Shown here piece by piece: positions 38,210-47,358 of a DNA stretch of 64,000 nucleotides. The stretch comes from Legionellaceae bacterium. GTDB lineage: Bacteria; Pseudomonadota; Gammaproteobacteria; Legionellales; Legionellaceae. Position 1 is the first letter of the stretch. Every line of letters starts with the position of its first letter. The notes under the pieces were generated by a model. It was not told the origin of the DNA. It ran no database searches and saw only the letters and a program-made list of their open reading frames with translations. Both the position numbers and the translations under genes were made by a program. The stretch covers positions 1 through 64,000 of the forward strand of contig JARGOS010000008.1 of assembly GCA_029212505.1 (NCBI GenBank), given 5' to 3'.

Positions 38210-39313
38210 TTACTCATCATCCCAGCTTAAAGTACCACCGGCTTGATATTCAATCACGCGGGTTTCAAAAAAGTTCTTCTCTTTTTTAAGATCCAGCATT
38301 TCACTCATCCATGGGAATGGATTCTCAGCACCTGGGTACACTTCAGCTAAGCCAATTTGGTTCAATCTTCGGTTTGCAATAAAATGTAAATACTCTTCAA
38401 ACATTTCAGCATTCATACCTAAAATTCCACGTGGCATGGTGTCTTTAGCGTATTGATATTCCATCTCAACACCGTCTTTAACAAGTTGAATAATTTCTTG
38501 TTTAAAGCTTTCGGTCCAGAGCTCAGGATTTTCGATTTTGATTTGATTAATCACATCAATACCAAAATTCATGTGCATCGATTCATCACGTAAAATATAT
38601 TGGAACTGCTCAGATGTTCCAACCATCTTGTTACGTCGTCCCATCGATAAGATTTGAGTAAACCCAACGTAGAAGAAAATACCTTCGAATACAACATAAA
38701 AAGCAATCAAGTCACGCAATAAACGCTGGTTAGCTTCAGGTGTTCCTGTTAAGAACGTAGGATCGCCCAAACTTTGTGTGAACGGCAGAGCCCAAGCGGC
38801 TTTGGTTGAAACCGATGGAATCTCACGATACATATTAAAGACTTCAGCTTCATCCATACCCAGGCTTTCAATAATATATTGATAGGCATGTGTATGCAGC
38901 GCTTCTTCGAAAGCTTGACGTAATAAATATTGGCGACATTCAGGATTGGTAATGTGGCGATACACAGCCAAGACCAAATTATTCGCAACCAATGAATCTG
39001 CTGTCGAGAAGAATCCTAAATTACGCATGATAATCAAGCGCTCATCTTCTGTCAGACCATTTGGATCATTCCAAAGTGCTAAGTCGGCACTCATGCTGAT
39101 TTCATTTGGCATCCAATGATTTGCACACGCCGTTAAATATTTATCCCAGGCCCACGTATATTTAAACGGCACGAGTTGATTTAAATCCGCTCGGCAATTG
39201 ATGATTTTCTTGTCATCTACTTGAACGCGGGCAGCGCCCATTTCTAAATCTTCTAAACCGGTTGCTCCCATGGCTTCTTCAGCAAGGGGAGGGCTCGTTA
39301 ATGTTGTGGTCAT
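38210..39313 (-). CDS. nrdB: Ribonucleotide reductase class Ia small subunit (R2)
   Basis: NrdB houses the di-iron tyrosyl radical for deoxyribonucleotide synthesis. From ATG 39313, seven bases after GAGGAG, it is 367 residues; upstream in-frame codons lie inside that site. Ligand motifs are present: [11 protein letters not shown], a [14 protein letters not shown] segment and [14 protein letters not shown]. The C-terminus [20 protein letters not shown] carries the acidic tail that docks on NrdA. It lies 36 bases after nrdA and ends at a strong terminator. Confidence 0.96.
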   Translation of the reverse strand: MTTTLTSPPLAEEAMGATGLEDLEMGAARVQVDDKKIINCRADLNQLVPFKYTWAWDKYLTACANHWMPNEISMSADLALWNDPNGLTEDERLIIMRNLGFFSTADSLVANNLVLAVYRHITNPECRQYLLRQAFEEALHTHAYQYIIESLGMDEAEVFNMYREIPSVSTKAAWALPFTQSLGDPTFLTGTPEANQRLLRDLIAFYVVFEGIFFYVGFTQILSMGRRNKMVGTSEQFQYILRDESMHMNFGIDVINQIKIENPELWTESFKQEIIQLVKDGVEMEYQYAKDTMPRGILGMNAEMFEEYLHFIANRRLNQIGLAEVYPGAENPFPWMSEMLDLKKEKNFFETRVIEYQAGGTLSWDDE

Positions 39314-39349
39314 ATACATTCTCCTCAATTAAGAATTAAGATTATTCGT

Positions 39350-42178
39350 TTATTGGCACGCATCACAATCAGGGTCTAAAATCGAGCACGCTTGCGGCGC
39401 TGATTGTTCGACCTTTACAGCATTTAAAGAACTGTCAGATATGGTTGATTTTTCTGCATTACTAGCACCCAAACTACGTAAGTAATACGTGGTTTTCAAA
39501 CCATAAACCCAGGCTGAACGGTACAAATCATCCAGTTTTTTGCCTGATGGCTTAGCCATATAAATATTCAATGATTGCGCCTGATCCAACCACTTTTGTC
39601 GACGAGAAGCCGCTTTAATCAGCCACAACGGTGCGATTTCAAAAGCCGTTGCATAGCGTGCTTTTAACGCATCAGGAATGCGATTAATCGCTTGAATGCT
39701 TCCGTTGAAATATTTTAAATCATTAGCCATCACTTCATCCCATAAATTAAGTGCTTTTAATTCAGCAATTAAATAGGGATTAACCACGGTAAATTCACCC
39801 GACAAGTTCGATTTCACAAATAAGTTTTGATACGTTGGCTCAATCGATTGTGATACACCACAAATGTTTGAAATCGTTGCTGTTGGCGCAATTGCCATCA
39901 GATTTGAATTTCGCATACCTTGTGTGCGTACTTTAATGCGAAGCGCTTCCCAGTCTAGGCGTTGCGTGCGATCTTGTGTCAAATGGCCATCACGCGCTTG
40001 CTCGAGTAACTTAATCGAATCAATCGGAAGCACACCTTGGCTCCAGAGCGAACCTTCATAACTTTGATAAGAACCACGTGATTTCGCCAAATCAGATGAA
40101 GCCGCAATTGCGTAGTAGCTAACCAGCTCCATTGAAATATCGGCAAATTCAACAGCTTCTTCCGACGCATAATCAATACCAAGCTTGTATAGCGCGTCTT
40201 GAAAGCCCATCATACCCAAGCCAATCGGACGATGTTTTAAGTTTGAGTTGCGTGCTTGTGGTACGGAGTAATAATTAATATCAATCACGTTATCAAGCAT
40301 ATGAATGGCGGTTTTAATCGTTTTTTTAAGCTTCGCCTTATCTAACTTTCCGTTAATAATATGTGCGGGCAAATTAACACTGCCTAAATTACAAACCGCA
40401 ATCTCATCTTCGGATGTATTTAGCGTAATTTCTGTGCAAAGATTTGAGCTATGAATCACGCCCGTATGTTGCTGTGGCGAGCGAAGATTACATGGATCTT
40501 TAAACGTAAGCCAAGGATGACCTGTTTCAAAAAGCATGGATAGCATTTTTCGCCAGAGCTTGACCGCTGGAATGGTTTTAGCGCTAGGAATTTTGCCTTC
40601 AGAGGCTTGTTTTTCGTACCCAATATATAATGCTTCAAATTCTTTACCGTAGCTATCATGTAACTTGGGTGCTTCGTTCGGTGAAAACAACGTCCAGTTA
40701 CCGTTATCATGCATGCGCTGCATAAATAAGTCGGGAATCCAAAGCGCCGTGTTCATATCGTGCGTACGACGACGATCATCACCCGTGTTTTTACGCAGCT
40801 CTAAAAACTCTTCAACATCTTTATGCCAGCATTCTAAATAAGCGCAAACCGCACCTTTACGTTTTCCACCCTGGTTAACTGCTACAGCGGTTGCATCAGC
40901 GACATTTAGGAACGGAACAACACCTTGTGAGCGCCCGTTGGTGCCTTTGATGTGTGCGCCCATCGCACGTACCGGTGTCCAGTCGTTACCCAAACCACCT
41001 GCAAATTTTGAAAGCAAGGCATTATCTTTCATCGCGCTGTAGATACCATCTAAATGATCAGGAACTGTGGTTAAATAACAGCTCGACAGTTGAGGGCGCA
41101 CGGTTCCAGCATTAAATAGCGTCGGTGTCGATGACATATAATCAAACGAAGAAAGCAGCGTATAAAACTCAATCGCTTTTTGTTCGCGATTAGACTCACG
41201 CATAGCAAGCCCCATCGAGACCCGCATAAAAAAGGCCTGAGGCAATTCATAACGCGTGTTGTGCTCATGAATAAAATAGCGATCATACAGTGTTTGTAAC
41301 CCAAGGTAGGTAAATTGCATATCACGTTCTGGCAAGAGTGCTTGACTAAGCTTGTCTAAATCAAAATCACTTAAACTTGGATCCAAAATGCCTTGCTGTA
41401 TACCTTGTGCGATATATTTCTTAAAATAAGCCGGGTATAAATTGGCCATTTCTGAGCACGTCGTTTCTTGCTGCATGCCTAATTTACTCAGCGCCTCGGT
41501 TCGTAAGCTGTTCAGTAAAAGTCTTGAACTCACGTAGGTATAATTGGGTTCTTTTTCTACCATAGATCGAGCGGCCATAATCAAGGCTTTATGAACATCT
41601 TCTAAATTGGCTTTACTGTATAAATTACGAAGTGCGTCTTTAAGAATAGGCGCCGCGTCAACATCGGACAAATTTGCGCATGCTTCTTTAACTAAAATAT
41701 TAAGTCGATCAAGTTCTAGAGGTTTGATTTCGCCATCAGGCATGGTAATCAACGGTGCATTAGGGTTTTTGGCTGCATGCTCTTCTAAGCTTGCTTCACG
41801 TGCTTTACGGCGCTCTTCACGATATAAAACATAGGCACGTGCAACTTTGTATTCGCCACTTCGCATTAAGGCTAATTCAACTTGGTCTTGAATATCTTCA
41901 ATATGAATGGTGCCACCGCTTGGCAGACGGCGTTGAAAAGCCGCGGTAATTTGTTGTGTTAATTGCTCAAGATTAATATGCACGCGATCAGAACTTGCTG
42001 CACGACCGCCTTCTACCGCGATAAAAGCTTTGGTCAGGGCAATTTTAATTTTATTTGCATCGTAAGGGGCTACTTTACCATTACGTTTGATGGTTTTAAT
42101 TGTACCTGGAGCGTGTACAGTGAACTCAACAGAACTTTCGTTAGACAGCGCGTGTTCGGGTTCAAGTATTTGGGCCAT
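39350..42178 (-). CDS. nrdA: Ribonucleotide reductase class Ia large subunit (R1)
   Basis: NrdA reduces ribonucleoside diphosphates. The 942-residue protein is longer than E. coli NrdA (about 760). An N-terminal ATP-cone (KTIKRNGKVAPYDANKIKIA onward, about 15-110) is followed by a second ATP-cone-like region (about 145-235). The catalytic core has STPTLFNAGT, SCYLTTVPD, NLCTEITLNTSEDE and PTATISNICGVSQSIEP. The C-terminal redox pair is CDAC at the very end. GGAGG precedes the ATG. Two cones suggest allosteric control like that of the duplicated-cone enzymes of Pseudomonas-type NrdA. Confidence 0.96.
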   Translation of the reverse strand: MAQILEPEHALSNESSVEFTVHAPGTIKTIKRNGKVAPYDANKIKIALTKAFIAVEGGRAASSDRVHINLEQLTQQITAAFQRRLPSGGTIHIEDIQDQVELALMRSGEYKVARAYVLYREERRKAREASLEEHAAKNPNAPLITMPDGEIKPLELDRLNILVKEACANLSDVDAAPILKDALRNLYSKANLEDVHKALIMAARSMVEKEPNYTYVSSRLLLNSLRTEALSKLGMQQETTCSEMANLYPAYFKKYIAQGIQQGILDPSLSDFDLDKLSQALLPERDMQFTYLGLQTLYDRYFIHEHNTRYELPQAFFMRVSMGLAMRESNREQKAIEFYTLLSSFDYMSSTPTLFNAGTVRPQLSSCYLTTVPDHLDGIYSAMKDNALLSKFAGGLGNDWTPVRAMGAHIKGTNGRSQGVVPFLNVADATAVAVNQGGKRKGAVCAYLECWHKDVEEFLELRKNTGDDRRRTHDMNTALWIPDLFMQRMHDNGNWTLFSPNEAPKLHDSYGKEFEALYIGYEKQASEGKIPSAKTIPAVKLWRKMLSMLFETGHPWLTFKDPCNLRSPQQHTGVIHSSNLCTEITLNTSEDEIAVCNLGSVNLPAHIINGKLDKAKLKKTIKTAIHMLDNVIDINYYSVPQARNSNLKHRPIGLGMMGFQDALYKLGIDYASEEAVEFADISMELVSYYAIAASSDLAKSRGSYQSYEGSLWSQGVLPIDSIKLLEQARDGHLTQDRTQRLDWEALRIKVRTQGMRNSNLMAIAPTATISNICGVSQSIEPTYQNLFVKSNLSGEFTVVNPYLIAELKALNLWDEVMANDLKYFNGSIQAINRIPDALKARYATAFEIAPLWLIKAASRRQKWLDQAQSLNIYMAKPSGKKLDDLYRSAWVYGLKTTYYLRSLGASNAEKSTISDSSLNAVKVEQSAPQACSILDPDCDACQ

Positions 42179-42236
42179 AGTTCCTCCAAAGAAGGTGAGT
42201 TTGCGTAAGAAAAAGGGAAAGCTTTATTTTGTCGAA

Positions 42237-42252
42237 ACACAACATGTAGTTG
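42237..42252. promoter_or_regulatory. NrdR box, promoter-proximal to nrdA
   Basis: ACACAACATGTAGTTG matches the NrdR consensus (acaCwAtATaTwGtgt) at 12 of 16 positions, including the core C and G. It lies 59-74 bp before the nrdA start. The paired box 32 bp away strengthens the call. Confidence 0.65.
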
Positions 42253-42268
42253 TTTTTCGTGCCGAGAG

Positions 42269-42284
42269 TTACAATATAATGTGT
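42269..42284. promoter_or_regulatory. NrdR box, promoter-distal to nrdA
   Basis: On the minus strand ACACATTATATTGTAA matches the NrdR consensus at 13 of 16 positions. The start-to-start distance to the other box is 32 bp, three helical turns, the spacing typical of paired NrdR boxes. NrdR is an ATP/dATP-sensing repressor of nrd operons. Confidence 0.7.
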
Positions 42285-42323
42285 TTTGTAGAAAATAACA
42301 AGGGCATAACTCTGGGTATAGGC

Positions 42324-42332
42324 TGTGGATAA
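42324..42332. promoter_or_regulatory. Perfect DnaA box upstream of nrdA
   Basis: TGTGGATAA, the reverse complement of TTATCCACA, is an exact consensus DnaA box 146-154 bp before the nrdA start. DnaA directly regulates nrdAB in E. coli through boxes in the same region, so control of nrdA by DnaA is plausible here. Confidence 0.55.
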
Positions 42333-42341
42333 CATGTAGAT

Positions 42342-43103
42342 TTATTTTCGTGCCTTCACAACCACAGCATCACTGATATTTGACAGTCCATGCGCATGAA
42401 TATTTAATAAACCAAGTTGAGCATAGATTTGACTCGAACTGCCGCCATCCAGATTAAGAGCCTGCTCACACGAGAGTGGGGCAAGTCTCATTAATTTAGA
42501 AAGCGAAGCCGTGGTCATGGGCGATCGCTCGGTCACCAATAAAATAACGTGTTTATCATCAGTAATACCCAGCGCTGTGCGCTCTGCAACACCAGGTTTT
42601 AGCTTAGGCGTTTTACCATCGATTAATAAACGTGGACCGCTCTGAATAGCAAAATCAATCCCATCGCGGTGAGAACGATGCGATTTATAATACGAATAAT
42701 TCGAAAGATGTGGCTGATTATCAGCAATATAAAACACACCCCACCAGCTGATTGATTTTAATTTTGAATAGTGATGATCATGCCCGAGGCGTAATCCAAG
42801 CGGTTGATATTCTGTATCAAAAAAACCGCCATTAATGGCAATCACCGCGTTGCTGTAGGCTGCAAAATCTTTCACAGAAGCATTTTGTTTTGATAAATCC
42901 CGCGCTGTAACAATATCTAATTGCTGTTGATTTAAATCTATTTTAAAAACATGAATATGAGACCAAGGCACTAAGTTTCTGTCGGCCATATCAATATATT
43001 GAATGCCTGGGGCGATATTTTTCCACGTGTAAGCAATGGCAAGATGACACCATGAAAATAAAAGTAAGCAAATATAAGTTTGTATCTTGGTTTGCCTTAG
43101 CAT
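42342..43103 (-). CDS. Secreted NAGPA-type phosphodiester glycosidase family protein
   Basis: The product is 253 residues with a signal peptide (about 1-24, ending AIA). The mature part is a single NAGPA domain (the mammalian uncovering-enzyme family): AINGGFFD, PLGLRLG, FAIQSGPRLLIDGK, ERTALGITDDKHVILLVTE and a C-terminal NLDGGSSSQ. It is likely periplasmic. Bacterial members hydrolyse phosphodiester-linked sugars, but most are uncharacterised. It lies between nrdA and the divergent pmbA and is transcribed alone. Confidence 0.85.
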   Translation of the reverse strand: MLRQTKIQTYICLLLFSWCHLAIAYTWKNIAPGIQYIDMADRNLVPWSHIHVFKIDLNQQQLDIVTARDLSKQNASVKDFAAYSNAVIAINGGFFDTEYQPLGLRLGHDHHYSKLKSISWWGVFYIADNQPHLSNYSYYKSHRSHRDGIDFAIQSGPRLLIDGKTPKLKPGVAERTALGITDDKHVILLVTERSPMTTASLSKLMRLAPLSCEQALNLDGGSSSQIYAQLGLLNIHAHGLSNISDAVVVKARK

Positions 43104-43157
43104 GGTTATCTTGTATCCTTAGGTGCAAATGCTTACCTCTTGAATATTAGGACTATC

Positions 43158-44528
43158 ATGCGAAATTTAACGCCACAGATCAACCAAGGTCAAAAAAAGA
43201 ACGAAGAAGCTTTAAGTCATCTGATGGATGATGTTTTAAATCGAGCACGCAAGCAAGGTGCTACCGATGCCGCTGTTGCAGTGAATCACGACCAAGGCTT
43301 TGGTGTGGATGTGCGCATGGGCGCTGTCGAAACGGTTGCTTTTAGTGAAGAAAAAGGCGTCAGTGTTGCTGTATATATCGGCCATAAAAAAGGGAGTGCC
43401 ACCAGCAGCGATACGTCACCCGCTGCACTGGATGCGATGGTTCATGCCGCCTATGAGATTGCTAAAGTAAGCGCAGAAGATCCATGCTCTGGCTTACCCG
43501 ATTCGAATTTAATCTCGTTGGATTACCCTCAATTAGACTTATGGCATCCCTGGACCATTACGCCTGAAGAAGCAGCTGAACAAGCTCAAACATGTGAAGC
43601 ACATGCACGTCAATTAGATAAACGCATTCATAATTCAGATGGCGTTAATTTTTCAACGTATAATTTTTGCCATGGTTTTGCAAATACACGCGGATTTTTA
43701 GGCGTTGTTGAAAGCAGCCGCCATAGTATGAGTTGTTCGCTGTTGGCGCAAGACGGGGCTGGACGTGATGGTGTGATGCAACGCGATTATGCCTACACGA
43801 CATCCCGTCATCCTGATGGGTTAATGCCTATCAATGACCTTGCAGCTTTAGCTGTACAACGAACAACGGACAGACTATCTCCAAAACAAATACAAACACA
43901 AAAAACACCCGTTCTATTTTCTTCGCGTGTATCCAGTAGTTTGGTTTCGTCGCTGATACAAGCCATCAGTGGCGCAAGCTTATACCGAAAAAATTCGTTT
44001 TTACTGGATAGTCTTGGGCACACGATTTTCCCAAATAATATCAATATCTATGAAGCGCCGCATTTATTAGGCGCCTTAGGTAGCACACCGTTTGATGGCG
44101 AAGGCATTATTACACGCAATAATCACTTCATTAAAGATGGAATACTTAAACAGTATGTATTAAACAGCTATTCAGCACGTAAACTTGGTTTGCAAACAAC
44201 AGCCAATTGTGGCGGTGTATCTAATCTTACGGTGGATGCAACCGCCGGTGACTTACCCGAATTGCTGAAAACCATGGATCGCGGTTTATTGGTTACCGAG
44301 CTTATGGGGCAGGGTGTGAATGGCATTACAGGCGATTATTCTCGCGGTGCATCCGGATACTGGGTAGAACAGGGTAAAATTCAATACCCGGTTGATGAAG
44401 TGACCATTGCTGGCAATCTAAAAGATATGTTTTTAAATATTCTTGCGGTAGGTTCAGATATAAATCCATCAAAAGCAACGCGTTGTGGTTCTATCTTAAT
44501 TGAAGAAATGACGGTGGCAGGGGGCTAG
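43158..44528 (+). CDS. pmbA: Metalloprotease PmbA (TldE)
   Basis: PmbA/TldE is the partner of TldD in a cytosolic protease that trims peptides such as microcins and acts on the CcdA antitoxin in E. coli. From ATG 43158, eight bases after TAGGA, it is 456 residues; an upstream in-frame TTG would add six. Family segments include GVDVRMGAVETVAFSEEKGVSV, the central NSDGVNFSTY region, and the C-terminal NCGGVSNLTVDATAGDL and GQGVNGITGDYSRGASGYWVE. TldE lacks the HExxxH of TldD, as here. tldD is not in the window. Confidence 0.95.
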   Translation: MRNLTPQINQGQKKNEEALSHLMDDVLNRARKQGATDAAVAVNHDQGFGVDVRMGAVETVAFSEEKGVSVAVYIGHKKGSATSSDTSPAALDAMVHAAYEIAKVSAEDPCSGLPDSNLISLDYPQLDLWHPWTITPEEAAEQAQTCEAHARQLDKRIHNSDGVNFSTYNFCHGFANTRGFLGVVESSRHSMSCSLLAQDGAGRDGVMQRDYAYTTSRHPDGLMPINDLAALAVQRTTDRLSPKQIQTQKTPVLFSSRVSSSLVSSLIQAISGASLYRKNSFLLDSLGHTIFPNNINIYEAPHLLGALGSTPFDGEGIITRNNHFIKDGILKQYVLNSYSARKLGLQTTANCGGVSNLTVDATAGDLPELLKTMDRGLLVTELMGQGVNGITGDYSRGASGYWVEQGKIQYPVDEVTIAGNLKDMFLNILAVGSDINPSKATRCGSILIEEMTVAGG

Positions 44529-44545
44529 TCTCAACACACCGTCGT

Positions 44546-44577
44546 ACTAAGCCTCAGATGCTGAGGCTTAGTTTTTA
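44546..44577 (+). terminator. Rho-independent terminator of pmbA
   Basis: A perfect 12-bp stem, ACTAAGCCTCAG - ATG - CTGAGGCTTAGT, is followed by TTTT. It lies 18 bases past the pmbA stop. Its 3' arm overlaps the stop codon of the convergent infA, so the hairpin also forms at the end of the infA message, though without a T run on that strand. Confidence 0.85.
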
Positions 44578-44789
44578 TCACGGAAAGTAATACGACCTTT
44601 ACTTAAATCATAAGGTGTTAATTCAACTTTGACTTTATCGCCTGTTAAAATACGAATGTAGTTTTTTCGCATGCGACCCGAGATGTGCGCGGTAACGATA
44701 TGACCATTTGCAAGCTCAACGCGGAACATGGTGTTAGGCAGCGTATCAATCACGACACCGTCCATTTCAATATTATCTTCTTTTGCCAT
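44568..44789 (-). CDS. infA: Translation initiation factor IF-1
   Basis: IF-1 binds the A site of the 30S subunit during initiation. The product is 73 residues, a single OB fold: [39 protein letters not shown], then [20 protein letters not shown] and a basic end. It is near-identical in pattern to other gammaproteobacterial IF-1. The stop codon is built into the 3' arm of the pmbA terminator hairpin. Confidence 0.97.
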   Translation of the reverse strand: MAKEDNIEMDGVVIDTLPNTMFRVELANGHIVTAHISGRMRKNYIRILTGDKVKVELTPYDLSKGRITFRDKN

Positions 44790-44901
44790 TCGACTTAGTT
44801 CTCAAAATACAAATCTATAAAACAAGTATCCTGCACGAAAATGAAAAAAATCGCAAGGTTATCTCGTATAAAAGTCGAACATACATTGGTTAACCCAGGG
44901 A

Positions 44902-44931
44902 TTGACAAGTAATTTCGTATTAAGGTGTAAT
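44902..44931 (+). promoter_or_regulatory. Sigma70 promoter of the MFS gene at 44962
   Basis: A consensus TTGACA (44902-44907), an 18-bp spacer and TGTAAT (44926-44931) lie 30 bp before the TTG start of the transporter. This is a good match in the 172-bp divergent spacer with infA. Confidence 0.5.
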
Positions 44932-44961
44932 GCTTGTTTGTAATTTTAACAGGGAGATGTC

Positions 44962-46257
44962 TTGAATATAGATAATATAACACCTCAAGCACACGATAAG
45001 ACATACCATAAGTTGATGCCTTACTTTGTTTTTATGCTTGCTACAGCATTTTATCTCTACGAGTTTATTTTACAAGTATCACCGAGCGTTATGGCCGCGC
45101 CCATGATGAAAACCTTTGGTGTTTCTGCCAGTGGTTTTGGTTTTATCTCAGCTTTTTATTTTTATGCTTATGCCCCTATGCAAGTTCCCGCAGGCTTACT
45201 CTTTGATCGCTATGGACCAAGAAAATTAATGACCTGTGCCATTATTTTATGCGCCTTAGGTTCAGTTTTTTTTGCAGCAACAACAAGCATCGCGGCAGCT
45301 GCTGCAGGGCGTTTTCTTATGGGCTTTGGCTCGGCTTTTTCGTTTATTGGTGCCTTAGTGCTGTTATCACGCTGGTTTCCTCCAACACAATTCGCCTTAT
45401 TCGCAGGCATTGCTCAGTTTATGAGCTCGTTGGGCGCCATGTTTGGCGAACGACCTTTGGCCATGCTTATTCATGCTTATGGCTGGCAAAATGCTAGTTT
45501 TATTCTGGCGGGTATAGGTTTTATTTTAGCGTTTTTATTTTGGGTGTTTATTCGTGATTACCCCGATCAAGCAACGCAAGCCACGCCTAAACATCCACTC
45601 AGTGAAGAATGGAGGCGATTATGTGCGGTCACAGGAAAAGGCTATACCTGGATGACCGGTCTTTATGCATGCACCATTTGGACACCCATTGCTGTGTTTG
45701 CAGGCTTATGGGGGATACCGTACCTTCAAGTGAAATATAACACCAGTTTACTGGTTGCTTCGGGTATGTGCAGCATGATTTGGCTTGCTATCGGGCTTGG
45801 AAGCCCGCTCATGGGATGGTGGAGTGATCGCTTAAAAACACGCCGCTTTGCTCTTGGCCTTAGTGCGATATTAGGTTTATTCGCAACCTCGCTTATTTTA
45901 TACATGCATGATATACCGATGACGTGGATGTATTTGATCTTATTTATTTTTGGCTTAGGCGCGACCGGACAAACCGTTAGCTTTGCCGTTGTCAAAGACA
46001 ACAATCACCCAAACCTTGTGGGTACGGCTTGCGGCTTTAATAACTTATCAGTTGTTATCGGCGCGGCATTTTTTCAACCGATGGTCGGTGTGGTGCTTCA
46101 GCATATCGGTGATGTGCACGTGGTTGATGGTATCTCTCTTTATGGCTTATTAGGATACCAAAAAGCATTATTCATCATGCCTGCGTGTTATCTTATAAGC
46201 TTAATGCTTGTGCTTTTTGGCATGAAAGAATCACATCCAGAAAATTTAAAAAAATAA
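44962..46257 (+). CDS. MFS transporter, Pht-like group
   Basis: The product is 431 residues with about 12 hydrophobic segments. I take TTG 44962 as start because AGGGAG lies six bases before it; the next ATG would remove 18 residues. The first helix FYLYEFILQVSPSV and QVPAGLLFDRYGPRKLMTC match the MFS group of Legionellales, Coxiella and Francisella that includes phagosomal Pht/Fpt transporters. It is a paralogue of the carrier at 24660-25943. It precedes ruvC by 13 bases but has its own promoter. The substrate is unknown. Confidence 0.75.
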   Translation: MNIDNITPQAHDKTYHKLMPYFVFMLATAFYLYEFILQVSPSVMAAPMMKTFGVSASGFGFISAFYFYAYAPMQVPAGLLFDRYGPRKLMTCAIILCALGSVFFAATTSIAAAAAGRFLMGFGSAFSFIGALVLLSRWFPPTQFALFAGIAQFMSSLGAMFGERPLAMLIHAYGWQNASFILAGIGFILAFLFWVFIRDYPDQATQATPKHPLSEEWRRLCAVTGKGYTWMTGLYACTIWTPIAVFAGLWGIPYLQVKYNTSLLVASGMCSMIWLAIGLGSPLMGWWSDRLKTRRFALGLSAILGLFATSLILYMHDIPMTWMYLILFIFGLGATGQTVSFAVVKDNNHPNLVGTACGFNNLSVVIGAAFFQPMVGVVLQHIGDVHVVDGISLYGLLGYQKALFIMPACYLISLMLVLFGMKESHPENLKK

Positions 46258-46270
46258 AAAGGACAGGTTA

Positions 46271-46768
46271 GTGACAATCATTTTAGGCATTGACCCAGGC
46301 TCAAGAATTACAGGCTATGGCTTGATTCGTGCTGTAGGAAACCAGGTATCGTATTTAGATAGTGGTTGCATTCGAACAACATCTAAAGATACATTAGGTG
46401 GTCGATTGCTTGAAATATTTAACGGCATACAGCAATTAACACAAGCCTTTAAGCCTGATGAAGTTGCCATAGAGCAAGTCTTTATGCATCAAAATGCGAA
46501 CACAGCTCTAAAACTCGGCCATGCTCGCGGGGCCGCTATGGTTGCCTGCGCGGCTCAAGCACGTTGTATCGCAGAGTATGCACCCAGGCAAATTAAACTC
46601 GCTGTTGCAGGCTACGGTGCTGCAGACAAAGAGCAAGTTAAACAAATGGTGATGCGCTTACTTGTGCTCACACGCGCCCCACAAGCCGACGCATCCGATG
46701 CCTTGGCGGTTGCACTCTGTCACAGTCATGTTCGACGTGAACATTTATTAAGGAGCAAAGTAGTATGA
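46271..46768 (+). CDS. ruvC: Holliday junction resolvase RuvC
   Basis: RuvC cuts Holliday junctions made in recombination. The 165-residue protein starts at GTG, eight bases after AAGGA. It has the acidic catalytic residues in ILGIDPGSRITGYG (D7), VAIEQVFMHQNANTALKLG (E in AIEQ) and the final DASDALAVALCH. The stop overlaps the ruvA start as ATGA. The yebC gene often found upstream is absent. Confidence 0.96.
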   Translation: MTIILGIDPGSRITGYGLIRAVGNQVSYLDSGCIRTTSKDTLGGRLLEIFNGIQQLTQAFKPDEVAIEQVFMHQNANTALKLGHARGAAMVACAAQARCIAEYAPRQIKLAVAGYGAADKEQVKQMVMRLLVLTRAPQADASDALAVALCHSHVRREHLLRSKVV

Positions 46769-47358
46769 TTGGTTGGCTCAAAGGGCATGTAATTGACAAG
46801 CGGGAACCTGGAAAAATCGTACTTGATGTACAAGGCGTGGGTTACGATGTCGAAACCTCACTGCCCACGTTTTTTCAACTGGAGACTATGAACACACCGA
46901 TAAGCTTGCATATTCATACGTTGGTGCGTGAGGATGCGCTTATTTTATATGGTTTTTTAGCTTTAGATGAGCGTCATTTATTTCGAGCTTTGATTCGTGT
47001 CAACGGAGTAGGGCCCAAGCTCGCAATTGCTATTTTGTCGAGCATCAAGCCCGATGAATTTGTACGCTGCATTCGCCAAGAAAACGCTGCGTTATTAACC
47101 AAGCTACCTGGCATAGGTAAAAAAACAGCCGAGCGCTTGGTTGTCGAAATGAAAGATAGACTTCAAGATGCAGATTATTTATCTAATCATGCTTCGATAG
47201 ATGCAGCGCCTCTACAATCAGATGAAGCTATTAAAGCATTAGAAGCTTTAGGCTACAAACCCCAAGAGGCCAACAAAATCATTCAAAAACTGGATGATGG
47301 ACAAAAAACATGTGAGCAGTTAATTCGAGAAGCGTTGCAAAGCTTAGCTATTCGATAG
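46765..47358 (+). CDS. ruvA: Holliday junction branch migration protein RuvA
   Basis: RuvA binds the four-way junction and loads the RuvB motor. The 197-residue protein has domain I (IGWLKGHVIDKREPGKIVLDV), the helix-hairpin-helix domain II with RVNGVGPKLAIAILS and LPGIGKKTAERLVVEMKDRL, and the mobile domain III from about 150. It overlaps ruvC by four bases. Its 3' end overlaps a convergent sensor kinase gene by 11 bases, so ruvB, normally next, must be elsewhere or be absent. Confidence 0.96.
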   Translation: MIGWLKGHVIDKREPGKIVLDVQGVGYDVETSLPTFFQLETMNTPISLHIHTLVREDALILYGFLALDERHLFRALIRVNGVGPKLAIAILSSIKPDEFVRCIRQENAALLTKLPGIGKKTAERLVVEMKDRLQDADYLSNHASIDAAPLQSDEAIKALEALGYKPQEANKIIQKLDDGQKTCEQLIREALQSLAIR

